A DNA stretch of 64,000 bases, taken from positions 62,001 to 126,000 of the forward strand of contig JAFRRJ010000040.1 in the NCBI GenBank assembly GCA_017428155.1, written 5' to 3'. This document shows positions 8,336 to 16,657 of this stretch, one piece after another. The stretch comes from Clostridiales bacterium. Lineage in GTDB: Bacteria; Bacillota; Clostridia; Saccharofermentanales; Saccharofermentanaceae. Positions within the stretch are counted from its first letter, which is position 1. The number at the start of each line of letters is the position of its first letter. The notes below the pieces were generated by a model. That model was given only the letters and a program-made list of their open reading frames with translations. It did no database searches and was not told the DNA's origin. A program made the position numbers and the translations under genes.

Positions 8336-9045
8336 TTCACTGCATAACCAATCCAATCTCGATGAACCAGACCGCCAACACGATCCTGGCGCTCGGTGCA
8401 AGGCCCATAATGGCAGAGCACCCAGATGAGGTTATGGAGATAACGAGGACTGCATCTTCCCTTCTGCTCAACATGGGCAACATCACTGAGACCAGGATCA
8501 CTTCAATGAGGCTGTCGCTTAAGGAAGCAAATGACAGAGGCATTCCCGTAACTCTGGATGCGGTCGGTGTTGCCTGTTCCACGCTCAGGAAAAATCTCGC
8601 ACGTGTCCTCATGACCACCGGAAGATTCACGGTCATAAAGGGCAATTATTCCGAGATCCTTGCACTTTACGACGACACATACAGATCAGAAGGCGTCGAT
8701 GCAAAGGCAGACATTGATATTTCAGCCGTAAAAGAAGCCGCATCAGCATTATCGCAAAAGACCGGCGCGATCATTCTCGCTACCGGCAGGACAGACATAA
8801 TCGCAGACCGCGGCTGCATCACAGAGGTCACGGGCGGATGCGGTCAGCTCTCGGAAGTCACAGGCACGGGCTGCATGCTCGGTGCGGTAATAGCTGTCTT
8901 CCTTGCTTCGGAAAACAGTTCCGGAAGTGTCGCAAAAGCATGCGGATTCTTTAAGGCGTGCGGCGTAAAAGCAGCAACTGACAAAGGTATCGGGACTTTC
9001 ATGGTGAATCTTCTTGACGCGTTAGGAGAAAAAAATGGAATTTAA
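8311..9045 (+). CDS. thiM: Hydroxyethylthiazole kinase
   Basis: The 244-residue protein phosphorylates 4-methyl-5-(2-hydroxyethyl)thiazole, the salvage entry to the thiazole half of thiamine. Family features are the N-terminal CITNPISMNQTANTILALGARPIMA stretch (residues roughly 10-34), the TLDAVGVACS segment and the catalytic GTGCMLGA loop near residue 190. The ribosome binding site is GGAGG, 8 nt before the ATG and inside thiW. It overlaps thiE by 11 nt, so translation is coupled along the operon. Confidence 0.96.
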   Translation: MEEKSHSLIHCITNPISMNQTANTILALGARPIMAEHPDEVMEITRTASSLLLNMGNITETRITSMRLSLKEANDRGIPVTLDAVGVACSTLRKNLARVLMTTGRFTVIKGNYSEILALYDDTYRSEGVDAKADIDISAVKEAASALSQKTGAIILATGRTDIIADRGCITEVTGGCGQLSEVTGTGCMLGAVIAVFLASENSSGSVAKACGFFKACGVKAATDKGIGTFMVNLLDALGEKNGI

Positions 9046-9670
9046 CACAGAACTGTATTTCATAACCGACAGCACAGGCTTTGAACATGATGAGTTCCTA
9101 AGAAGGATCCGCTCTGCTCTTGAAGGCGGAGTTACCATCCTTCAGCTGCGCGAGAAGAACCGCACCACGCGTGAATACATAGAACTTGCAAAAGAGGTCC
9201 ATGAGATCACAAAAGAATTCAGCGTCCCCCTCATCATCGACGACAGAGTGGACGTTATGCTCGCTTCCGGCTCTGAAGGCGTCCATGTCGGCGCCGAAGA
9301 CATGCCGGTCTCTATTGCAAGAAAGCTGATCGGCAAAGACAGGATATTGGGTGCCACGGCAAAGACGGTCGAGGCGGCAGTAAAAGCATATGAAGACGGA
9401 GCTGACTATCTGGGCGTCGGGGCTATCTATCCCACGACCACCAAAGTCAAGACGGTCCTCACTTCAACAGAGACCTTGGATGCCATCACCAAAGCTGTGC
9501 CCATTCCTGTCAATGCGATAGGCGGACTTAACCGGGACAATCTCGGAGTGCTCAAAGGCATTGATATTGCAGGCATCTGCGCGGTATCGGCGGTAATGAA
9601 GGCTGATTGCCCGAAGACAGCCGCCGAAGGACTTAAGAGCGCCTTTGAGGCATTAAGGAGGAACGGATGA
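9035..9670 (+). CDS. thiE: Thiamine-phosphate synthase
   Basis: The 211-residue TIM-barrel enzyme joins HMP-PP and thiazole phosphate to give thiamine phosphate. Visible family motifs are LQLREKN (diphosphate binding), LIIDDRVD, GVHVGAEDMP, the GAIYPTTTK loop and the NAIGGLN phosphate-binding turn near the C-terminus. The ATG follows GGAGAAAAA and overlaps the end of thiM. The next gene, thiD, starts 4 nt before this stop codon (ATGA overlap). Confidence 0.96.
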   Translation: MEFNTELYFITDSTGFEHDEFLRRIRSALEGGVTILQLREKNRTTREYIELAKEVHEITKEFSVPLIIDDRVDVMLASGSEGVHVGAEDMPVSIARKLIGKDRILGATAKTVEAAVKAYEDGADYLGVGAIYPTTTKVKTVLTSTETLDAITKAVPIPVNAIGGLNRDNLGVLKGIDIAGICAVSAVMKADCPKTAAEGLKSAFEALRRNG

Positions 9671-10464
9671 AAAAGGTATTAGCCATAGCGGGAAGCGATT
9701 GTTCAGGCGGCGCGGGCATACAGGCCGATCTGAAGACGATGCTCGCCAACGGTGTTTACGGCATGTCCGTGATAACGTCTCTTACTGCGCAGAACACTAC
9801 CGGAGTTACAGCAGTCCATACGGTCGGACCCGATTTTCTCAGAAAGCAGATCGATGCTGTTTTCGCGGACATAAGACCTGACGCTGTAAAGACCGGCATG
9901 ATCGCCGACGCTGAACTTGTCAGAGTAATAGCTGAAAGACTAAGGCATTACGAAGTAAGGAATCTGGTCGTCGACCCTGTCATGGTCGCCACGAGCGGCG
10001 CTGACCTGTCTACTGCCGAAAGCGTAAAGGCGCTCAAAGAATCCCTGCTACCTCTGGCTTTAGTTGTCACACCCAATGTCCCCGAAGCTGAAGTTCTGGC
10101 AGGCATGAAGATCGATACCAAAGAAGACATGACCGAAGCTGCAAGGAAGATAAATTCAGGAAACGGCTGCGCAGTACTCATAAAGGGCGGCCACTGCGGC
10201 CGGGACTGTGATGATGTGCTGTTTTACGATGGCGAAGTTTATATTTTCGAGGGCGCGAAAATAGATAACCCCAACACCCACGGAACCGGCTGCACATTAT
10301 CAAGTGCCATCGCATGCAATCTTGCAAAGGGAATGGATGTTCCGGGAGCGGTTAAGCGTGCAAAAGAATACATCACCGGAGCTATCGCAGCAGGGCTCGA
10401 TCTCGGGAACGGAAGAGGCCCTTTGGATCACGGTTACGACATCAATACACAATATAAAAACTGA
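9667..10464 (+). CDS. thiD: Hydroxymethylpyrimidine/phosphomethylpyrimidine kinase
   Basis: The 265-residue ribokinase-fold enzyme phosphorylates HMP and HMP-P to HMP-PP, the substrate of ThiE. It has the [19 protein letters not shown]-terminal nucleotide/pyrimidine-binding region, MVATSGADL, and the catalytic [10 protein letters not shown] anion hole near residue 200. The ATG follows AGGAGG. The gene is followed by thiC after 16 nt. Confidence 0.96.
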   Translation: MKKVLAIAGSDCSGGAGIQADLKTMLANGVYGMSVITSLTAQNTTGVTAVHTVGPDFLRKQIDAVFADIRPDAVKTGMIADAELVRVIAERLRHYEVRNLVVDPVMVATSGADLSTAESVKALKESLLPLALVVTPNVPEAEVLAGMKIDTKEDMTEAARKINSGNGCAVLIKGGHCGRDCDDVLFYDGEVYIFEGAKIDNPNTHGTGCTLSSAIACNLAKGMDVPGAVKRAKEYITGAIAAGLDLGNGRGPLDHGYDINTQYKN

Positions 10465-10480
10465 TCAGGAGAAAATAACT

Positions 10481-11788
10481 ATGGAAAGAAATTACAAGAC
10501 ACAGATGGAAGCCGCAAGGATGGGGATAATCACACCGGAGATGAAGACGGTGGCAAAGAAGGAATACCGTACCGAAGAAGAGATACGTGATCTCGTCGCC
10601 AAAGGTCAGGTCGTTATCTGCGCAAACAGGAATCACAAATGCATCGATCCTGAGGGCGTCGGATCGATGCTCAGGACAAAGATCAACGTAAATCTCGGAG
10701 TATCAAGAGACTGCAAGGATTATGATGTCGAGATGAAGAAGGTTCAGGCGGCGGTCGACATGGGCGCTGAAGCCATCATGGACCTCTCATCCCACGGCAA
10801 TACGATCCCTTTCAGGCGCAAGCTCACCTCCGAGTGTCGTGCCATGATCGGCACTGTGCCCGTATACGATTCGGTAATCCACTATCAAAGAGACCTTGCG
10901 ACACTGACGGCAAAAGATCTTATCGATGTTGTAAGGCTTCATGCCGAAGATGGAGTCGATTTTGTTACTCTTCACTGCGGCATCACAAGGCACACGATCG
11001 ACCAGATCAAGAAGCACAAGAGAAAGATGAATATCGTCTCAAGAGGCGGCTCTCTGATATTCGCATGGATGTGCATGACAGGCAACGAGAATCCTTTCTA
11101 TGAATACTACGACGAGATCCTTGATATCTGCCGCGAATATGACGTTACGATCTCCCTTGGCGACGCGTGCCGTCCGGGCTGCCTTGCAGACGCCGGCGAC
11201 GTATGCCAGATAGAAGAGCTCGTAAGGCTTGGCGAGCTTACGAAGCGTGCATGGGAAAAGGACGTTCAGGTAATGGTCGAAGGTCCCGGGCACGTGCCGA
11301 TGGATCAGATAGAAGCCAACATGAAGATCCAGCAGACTATCTGCATGGGCGCTCCCTTCTATGTATTAGGACCCCTTGTAACAGATATCGCTCCAGGCTA
11401 CGATCACATCACTTCAGCGATCGGCGGTGCGATTGCTGCTGCATCGGGCGCGGCATTCCTTTGTTATGTAACTCCCGCCGAACACCTGGCACTCCCTAAT
11501 GTCGATGACGTAAAGCAGGGCATCATAGCTTCGAAGATCGCTGCCCATGCTGCGGATATAGCAAAGAAGATCCCTCACGCCATGGACATTGATAACAAAA
11601 TGGGTGATGCAAGACGTGTTCTGGACTGGGATGCCCAGTGGGCATGCGCCATCGATCCGGAAACAGCGAAGAGCATCCGCGATTCACGCTCACCGGAACA
11701 TGACGACACATGCTCGATGTGCGGCAAGTTCTGCGCCGTAAGGAGCATGAATAAAGCACTTAACGGGGAATACATCGATATTCTCTGA
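10481..11788 (+). CDS. thiC: Phosphomethylpyrimidine synthase (radical SAM)
   Basis: The 435-residue enzyme rearranges aminoimidazole ribotide to HMP phosphate with a C-terminal [4Fe-4S] cluster and S-adenosylmethionine. The cluster motif [11 protein letters not shown] is at the C-terminus, and family blocks [28 protein letters not shown] and [15 protein letters not shown] are intact. The start is the ATG after CAGGAG; a longer reading frame upstream lies within thiD. The stop codon abuts, with no gap, the stop codon of the converging nitrogenase-like gene, and no terminator is visible between them. Confidence 0.97.
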   Translation: MERNYKTQMEAARMGIITPEMKTVAKKEYRTEEEIRDLVAKGQVVICANRNHKCIDPEGVGSMLRTKINVNLGVSRDCKDYDVEMKKVQAAVDMGAEAIMDLSSHGNTIPFRRKLTSECRAMIGTVPVYDSVIHYQRDLATLTAKDLIDVVRLHAEDGVDFVTLHCGITRHTIDQIKKHKRKMNIVSRGGSLIFAWMCMTGNENPFYEYYDEILDICREYDVTISLGDACRPGCLADAGDVCQIEELVRLGELTKRAWEKDVQVMVEGPGHVPMDQIEANMKIQQTICMGAPFYVLGPLVTDIAPGYDHITSAIGGAIAAASGAAFLCYVTPAEHLALPNVDDVKQGIIASKIAAHAADIAKKIPHAMDIDNKMGDARRVLDWDAQWACAIDPETAKSIRDSRSPEHDDTCSMCGKFCAVRSMNKALNGEYIDIL

Positions 11789-12853
11789 TCAGGTGCCGGG
11801 ATAATAAAGATCAGGCCTCATAAGATCAGGGATCTTTTTGAGATAGAGTCTTCCAGATAATGCAAAATGCGGGAGCTCGATGAAGTTTGCTTTTGAAGGT
11901 GATATCAGCCTTACCATCGGATCGGCAATGATATTTTCCGCATCCTTGAGCGCTTCTTCGAGCTCCTCTTCACCATGACACTTCCTGTCACAGTCAAGAA
12001 GGAGTCCGTCTGTGATCTCGGTTGTAGCGATCACGTTATAGTCGATACCGTATTCCGTCTTGATATAAGCGGCGATGGAGCCTGATATAACCGGTTCGCC
12101 AACTATAAAGTTCAAGGACTTTTTTCTGTCGGCTTCCATATAGTCGCTTAACCGTCCGTTCCACGGAAGGCCCTTGATATAAGGTATGCCGAATTTCTTC
12201 TCCATATACCTGCATGCCGAAATGCCGGAAGATGAAACTGCCAGATTATATTCAGCTTCAGTGGCCCTGACCGCTTCTTCGAACGAGGTGTTAAGTCCCC
12301 AGTTGGAGACGGTCTCATATCCGTCTGACAGGCATATCTTGGTCGATGTGAAATCCAGAGGTGTCATGCCTATGATGTTCACACCGTTTTTTATCTTCTT
12401 CTCCGGGTTCTTCAGCATCTTTTCCGCAAAGCTCAAGAACGCTTCAGACTGGCCTTTTGAATAGTCATGCATCGCATTGGTATTGACATAGAAACAGGGC
12501 AGCCCGGTCTTTTCCTCCAGGACCCTGCATATCCCCCTGAAGTCAGTCCCGTTAAGGTACGGAAGCGGAGAATTTGCCAGAGCAATATAGAGCGGCCTCA
12601 TCCTTTGGGCTGCATCGCATATGTCATTTATGAACTTGTCATCATTTCCCGTGATGACGTCGATATCATTAAGCCCCGAAATATATATCAGGCTCTCCTT
12701 ATCAAACCATCTGGTCTCATCATGAGTATTGTATGTGGAATTGCACCCGGAGGGGTCATGTATTACTGTCATGCCGCCAAACTCATAAAGAGCGCTCGCA
12801 GCACCCGATACATCACCCGTATAGACCGGTAATATCCTGTATGTCTTCCTCAT
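11789..12853 (-). CDS. Nitrogenase component 1-like protein, NifK-type, second pair (K2)
   Basis: The 354-residue protein belongs to the nitrogenase component 1 superfamily but is much shorter than NifK (about 500). The N-terminus VYTGDVSGAASALYEFGGM ends in a single Cys at about residue 37 in the segment SGCN, in the place of the interface cluster ligand. A second segment SSGISACRYMEKKFGIPY resembles the cofactor-region strand of NifD/NifN. It is clearly paralogous to the K-like gene at 18941-19876. It is the last gene of the ten-gene operon and overlaps its D-like partner by 4 nt (ATGA). The role may be catalytic or scaffold; I cannot tell which pair does what. Confidence 0.8.
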   Translation of the reverse strand: MRKTYRILPVYTGDVSGAASALYEFGGMTVIHDPSGCNSTYNTHDETRWFDKESLIYISGLNDIDVITGNDDKFINDICDAAQRMRPLYIALANSPLPYLNGTDFRGICRVLEEKTGLPCFYVNTNAMHDYSKGQSEAFLSFAEKMLKNPEKKIKNGVNIIGMTPLDFTSTKICLSDGYETVSNWGLNTSFEEAVRATEAEYNLAVSSSGISACRYMEKKFGIPYIKGLPWNGRLSDYMEADRKKSLNFIVGEPVISGSIAAYIKTEYGIDYNVIATTEITDGLLLDCDRKCHGEEELEEALKDAENIIADPMVRLISPSKANFIELPHFALSGRLYLKKIPDLMRPDLYYPGT

Positions 12854-14148
12854 ATGCAGCTCCTGCAGCCGAGGCCCTTGCGCGGCACTATATCGCGCAT
12901 GTCTTTGCTGTTAATAAATGCATCTTCCATGAGTCTTATAAACTCACATATTCCGCTATAGCCGTAAAGCCCTCCGCCTTCGATCATGTTTACAAAATAA
13001 TCCGTTCCCTCAAACCAGGCAGCCTTCTGCCCTATGGCCAGTACTTTCTCTTTGCTCCTTACAGGTCTTCTGTCACTTACATGCATAGTCGAATGAAGGA
13101 TAATATCCGGATAATTCTTTTGCAGATAATCAAAATTCTCTTTCTCGCTTCCGTCAACAGCATCAAGATAGACTGTCTTAACATTAATTCCGTTATCAAT
13201 TAAAAACCTTGCAAGCGACAAGGGCTTGGGAACAGCTGTGTAATCGATTGCTACGGGTGTGTCTTTGATGAGATCTTTCAGCTTTCTCAGTTCCTTGGCA
13301 CAGGAATCTCTCCCGCCCTCGAAAAACTTTTCAGGTACAGATAATCCTGATTGCCTTATCTCTTCTTCTATGGTGTCAAAATCAAAGCTCAGGGGACAAT
13401 AGATATACTTACGGTCCAGCCTCTGCGTTATGGATCTCGTGGCCATCAGGCCGGCAGGATACTGGCAGATAAACAATGAGGATTCCCCTATTGAGAAATA
13501 CTCTTCAAGTGTCTTACAGTCTGCGGTATCTTTTATATTCCTGCCGTTATACTCCAGAATCTTTTTGAAGTCATTTTCAGATGCCGGCATATCGCTTCCC
13601 GCAAAAGCCACGGTATCTTCATTTACAGGCATTGACGGGATGATGTCCGACATTGCTTTTCTCAGTCTCTGGTCAGGTGTCGTGCCGCGCTTCTGCATTA
13701 CCGGATCCATGAATCCTCTTACGAAAATAACATCCGGGAAACGCTTTTCGAGCTCCTTGTAAATAAAACCTATATCACACCCCATAAACCTGTGAACACA
13801 TACCGGGAAAACGATTGCCACAGGAGGCATCTTCGGGAGTTTCTTAAGGCAGTCAGAAACACCTTCTATTGTCGTCTCCTCGATCCTCCCCGAGTGCGTC
13901 ATGTCGTCTTCTTCAAGGACTACGGATGAGAACCTTCCGAGTTCACCCATCTCGGCAGCCGTCATGACAACTCCGCGAAGACAGTTATCCGCGCAGATGT
14001 ATATCTGATGAGCCTTAGGTATCCTGAATCCGATATGCACTATATTCCATGTTCCGTGAGCGGGCGCGTTGAATTCAAGCCCGTTTGCAAACGGTTTTGG
14101 GAATACGGCATCACCGATCCTTACCTTTTCATCACTTGACGTTGGCAT
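12850..14148 (-). CDS. Nitrogenase component 1-like protein, NifD-type, second pair (D2)
   Basis: The 432-residue protein is a nitrogenase component 1 homologue. Cysteines suited to an interface Fe-S cluster are at about 52 and 56 (ICADNCLRG) and at about 117 and 124 (FPVCVHRFMGC). A further conserved Cys at about 211 (ADCKTLEEY) matches a Cys in the D-like paralogue at 19873-21198. The C-terminal GGGLYGYSG turn resembles the end of NifD/NifE proteins, and the protein ends in a CRSCI motif. The start lies inside the end of the ACT-domain gene, and the 3' end overlaps K2 by 4 nt. The function is unknown; by architecture it forms a heteromer with K2. Confidence 0.8.
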   Translation of the reverse strand: MPTSSDEKVRIGDAVFPKPFANGLEFNAPAHGTWNIVHIGFRIPKAHQIYICADNCLRGVVMTAAEMGELGRFSSVVLEEDDMTHSGRIEETTIEGVSDCLKKLPKMPPVAIVFPVCVHRFMGCDIGFIYKELEKRFPDVIFVRGFMDPVMQKRGTTPDQRLRKAMSDIIPSMPVNEDTVAFAGSDMPASENDFKKILEYNGRNIKDTADCKTLEEYFSIGESSLFICQYPAGLMATRSITQRLDRKYIYCPLSFDFDTIEEEIRQSGLSVPEKFFEGGRDSCAKELRKLKDLIKDTPVAIDYTAVPKPLSLARFLIDNGINVKTVYLDAVDGSEKENFDYLQKNYPDIILHSTMHVSDRRPVRSKEKVLAIGQKAAWFEGTDYFVNMIEGGGLYGYSGICEFIRLMEDAFINSKDMRDIVPRKGLGCRSCI

Positions 14149-14380
14149 AAGATGTTTTTACGTTTACTCCGTCAAGACGTCCTATCTTTCCCGTGATCTC
14201 ACTGATGTAATCCTGAGGTGCATTGATAGCGATCATGATGATGCTTATGTTCTTCTCACGGTAGGGCACACCCATTCTTCCGATGATATACTGTCCCGCT
14301 TCATGCAAAAGAGCATTAAGCTTTTCCACAGAATCAGGATTCTCAACTATTATCGATACAGCAGCTACTCTGGTTTCCAT
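14132..14380 (-). CDS. TM1266-type ACT-fold protein (iron-only hydrogenase system regulator family)
   Basis: The small protein (82 residues) opens METRVAAVSIIVENPDSV and has a VPYREKNISIIMIAINAP strand and a C-terminal GRLDGVNVKT strand. This is the pattern of TM1266-like ACT/ferredoxin-fold proteins, which are often encoded with the HydEFG maturases of [FeFe]-hydrogenase and named as putative regulators of that system. Here it lies between hypE and the second nitrogenase-like pair, with no hydEFG in the window. The ATG follows AAAGGAG, and the stop overlaps the next gene by 17 nt. It may sense a ligand or assist cofactor handling. Confidence 0.75.
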   Translation of the reverse strand: METRVAAVSIIVENPDSVEKLNALLHEAGQYIIGRMGVPYREKNISIIMIAINAPQDYISEITGKIGRLDGVNVKTSYANVK

Positions 14381-14391
14381 ATAAGTCTCCT

Positions 14392-15396
14392 TTAGCAGAT
14401 CCTCGGCAGAAATTCGTTGCCGGGCTTAGGAAGATATGTCTGTCCGCCAACTTCCGTTGTCATCACGACTCTTCCGGGTTCATCTCCTGTTACTTCGCCG
14501 ATTATGGCTGCTCCTTCAGTATATTTGGTCTCTTTCAAAACATCTACCACCTGCAAAGCCTTATCTGCGGGGCAGATCATTACCATTCTTCCCTCGCAGG
14601 CAAGATAGAGAGGCTCAAGTCCAAGAAGACCCGTAACGCCGCCTACCTCAGGTGCGACGGGCACAATGTTGCGATCGACCTTGATGCCGACGCCTGATTC
14701 ATCGGCGATCTCATAAAGAACAGTTCCGACACCGCCTCTTGTGGCATCTCTTATTACATGCATTTCAGGACATACCTCAAGAACTTTTCTCACAGGTTCC
14801 CATAAAGGTGCGCAGTCTGAATCAACCTCGGCTTCAATGCCGTATTCATCTCTTGCAAGCAGGATCGCTGTTCCGTGTCTTCCGATATCTCCTGTTACGA
14901 TTATCTTATCGCCCGGCATTGCAAACTTGCCTGACGTATTGATTCCCTCGCCTATAACGCCTACGCCTGCAGTCGTGATGAAGATCTTATCGACCTGTCC
15001 TTTTCCTGCAACCTTTGTATCTCCGGCAACGATATAAACACCGGCTTCTCTTGCGGTCTCGCCCATGGTCTTTGCGATCAGTTCCAGATCTGCTATCGGG
15101 AAGCCTTCTTCGATGATATAGGAGCATGTAAGATACAGGGGCCTGGCACCCATGCATGCAAGATCGTTTACAGTTCCGCAGACAGAGAGCCTTCCGATAT
15201 TGCCGCCCGGATATTTCCAGGGGGACACTATAAAACCGTCTGTCGACATGGCAATACGGCCTTCGGGCCTGGGGAGCACCGCAGCATCGTCAGCAGTAAA
15301 AAAGGAATTGCCGAGATTCGTCTTAAATATCTCCGATATAAGATCGGATGTCTTTCTTCCGCCGCTTCCGTGAGCAAGCGTTATTACATCATTCAT
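14392..15396 (-). CDS. hypE: Hydrogenase expression/formation protein HypE
   Basis: The protein (334 residues) has the N-terminal AHGSGGRKTSDLI and the C-terminal PRIC. In HypE the terminal Cys is carbamoylated by HypF and dehydrated to a thiocyanate that donates cyanide to iron on HypCD. The start is the ATG inside the hypD stop (ATGA overlap) after GGAGGCGAAGT; the longer frame upstream lies in hypD. The ATP-binding GDTKVAGKG and VTGDIGRHG segments are intact, so the enzyme looks active. It is unusual to find it in an operon with nitrogenase-like genes and without hydrogenase genes. Confidence 0.95.
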   Translation of the reverse strand: MNDVITLAHGSGGRKTSDLISEIFKTNLGNSFFTADDAAVLPRPEGRIAMSTDGFIVSPWKYPGGNIGRLSVCGTVNDLACMGARPLYLTCSYIIEEGFPIADLELIAKTMGETAREAGVYIVAGDTKVAGKGQVDKIFITTAGVGVIGEGINTSGKFAMPGDKIIVTGDIGRHGTAILLARDEYGIEAEVDSDCAPLWEPVRKVLEVCPEMHVIRDATRGGVGTVLYEIADESGVGIKVDRNIVPVAPEVGGVTGLLGLEPLYLACEGRMVMICPADKALQVVDVLKETKYTEGAAIIGEVTGDEPGRVVMTTEVGGQTYLPKPGNEFLPRIC

Positions 15397-16448
15397 ACTT
15401 CGCCTCCATACATATAGAATGCCGAGCATGCACCTTCGTCAGACACCATGCATGCACCGACCGGATTGTCAGGGTTACAGACCTTGCCGAAGAGAGGACA
15501 TTCATTGGGCTTTATCTGACCCTGCAAAACATTTCCGCATCTGCATCCTGTCTTTTTCTCATATTCCATCTTCGGTATCGAATACTTCTTCCGTGCATCG
15601 TAATCCGCATATTCGTCTCTGAGCTCAACACCGGAATCAGGTATCACACCGATGCCGCGCCATTCGGCATCACAGGATTTCATGAATTTATCCACGAGTG
15701 CAACAGCAGCAGGACTTCCCTCATCGGTTACAACTCTAGGATATGCATTAACAAAGAACGGCTTGCCTTCGGAAAGCTTCTTTACCGTAACGCTCAATGC
15801 CGTAAGAAGTTCCTCTCCGGTAAATCCTGCGATCGTTCCGCTGACGCCCTTTTCAGCCATATCTTTGCAGAGCTTTGTTCCTATGATAGCGTGAACGTGA
15901 CCCGGATAAAGATAAGCATCAGTTGAAGAAGCCATCGATTCGTACGCTCCGGGCATAGTCTTGTTTGCCGTAAGGAGCGAGAAGTTGCTGATGCCGTCTC
16001 TTAGCGCATTCTTAACGGAGATAACGTCAGAAGGTGTCGTCGTCTCGAAGCCTACGGATAAGAAAACGACCTGCTCTTCAGGATGGTCTTTTGCATATTT
16101 CTCCGCGTCAATCGGCGAGTATACGACCTTGACCTTACCGCCTTCGGCACGTGCCTGCTGCAGGCTCTTAACATTGCCCGGAACTCTTACGAGGTCACCG
16201 AACGTCGTGATCGTGCAGCCCTTCTCCAAAGCAAGATAAACTGCCTCGTCGATATAAGATGCCGGCGTAACGCAGACAGGGCACCCGGGTCCTGAGATCA
16301 GGTTGATATTAGGCGATAAGAAGTTTCTTATTCCCTGTCTGAAGATCTCGTGAGTATGTGTGCCGCAGACTTCCATGATCCTCACGGAAGGGCCGTCATA
16401 TTCTTCGAGATATTTCCTCATATCGGATGTATCTGAGATTACGGTCAT
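15393..16448 (-). CDS. hypD: Hydrogenase maturation scaffold HypD
   Basis: The protein (351 residues) is the Fe-S scaffold on which Fe(CN)2CO is built with HypC. The diagnostic motifs are intact: MEVCGTHTHEI near residue 27 (redox-active Cys and iron site), GPGCPVCVTP near residue 54, GFETTTP, and the C-terminal cysteine set CRCGNVLQG / ECPLFGKVC / GACMV that binds the [4Fe-4S] cluster. It overlaps hypC by 4 nt and hypE by 4 nt. No residue that I can recognise as essential is missing. Confidence 0.96.
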   Translation of the reverse strand: MTVISDTSDMRKYLEEYDGPSVRIMEVCGTHTHEIFRQGIRNFLSPNINLISGPGCPVCVTPASYIDEAVYLALEKGCTITTFGDLVRVPGNVKSLQQARAEGGKVKVVYSPIDAEKYAKDHPEEQVVFLSVGFETTTPSDVISVKNALRDGISNFSLLTANKTMPGAYESMASSTDAYLYPGHVHAIIGTKLCKDMAEKGVSGTIAGFTGEELLTALSVTVKKLSEGKPFFVNAYPRVVTDEGSPAAVALVDKFMKSCDAEWRGIGVIPDSGVELRDEYADYDARKKYSIPKMEYEKKTGCRCGNVLQGQIKPNECPLFGKVCNPDNPVGACMVSDEGACSAFYMYGGEV

Positions 16449-16657
16449 GCCTGATTCTCCTTCAATACCTTTTCTGATTCGGACTTGTCGTCATCAGTGA
16501 TCTTTGCGATCGCGCAGCCTGCGTGAACCATGACAAAATCACCGGGTTCCAGGTCATCCAGGAGCTCTGATGAGATCTCTCTTTTCGCGCCCGTGCAATC
16601 GACCATTGCAACGCCGTCTTTAACGCTGATGACCTTTGCTGATAATCCTACACACAT
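16445..16657 (-). CDS. hypC: Hydrogenase maturation chaperone HypC
   Basis: The protein (70 residues) starts MCVGLSAKV; the Cys at position 2 is the iron-binding residue of HypC/HybG/HupF proteins. The beta-barrel segment LEPGDFVMVHAGCAIAKI is typical. In known systems HypC carries the Fe(CN)2CO unit from HypD to the apo large subunit of NiFe-hydrogenase. Here no large subunit is in the window, so the receiving protein may be one of the nitrogenase-like proteins (inference). The AAGGAGG ribosome binding site lies inside the hypF 3' end. Confidence 0.95.
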   Translation of the reverse strand: MCVGLSAKVISVKDGVAMVDCTGAKREISSELLDDLEPGDFVMVHAGCAIAKITDDDKSESEKVLKENQA

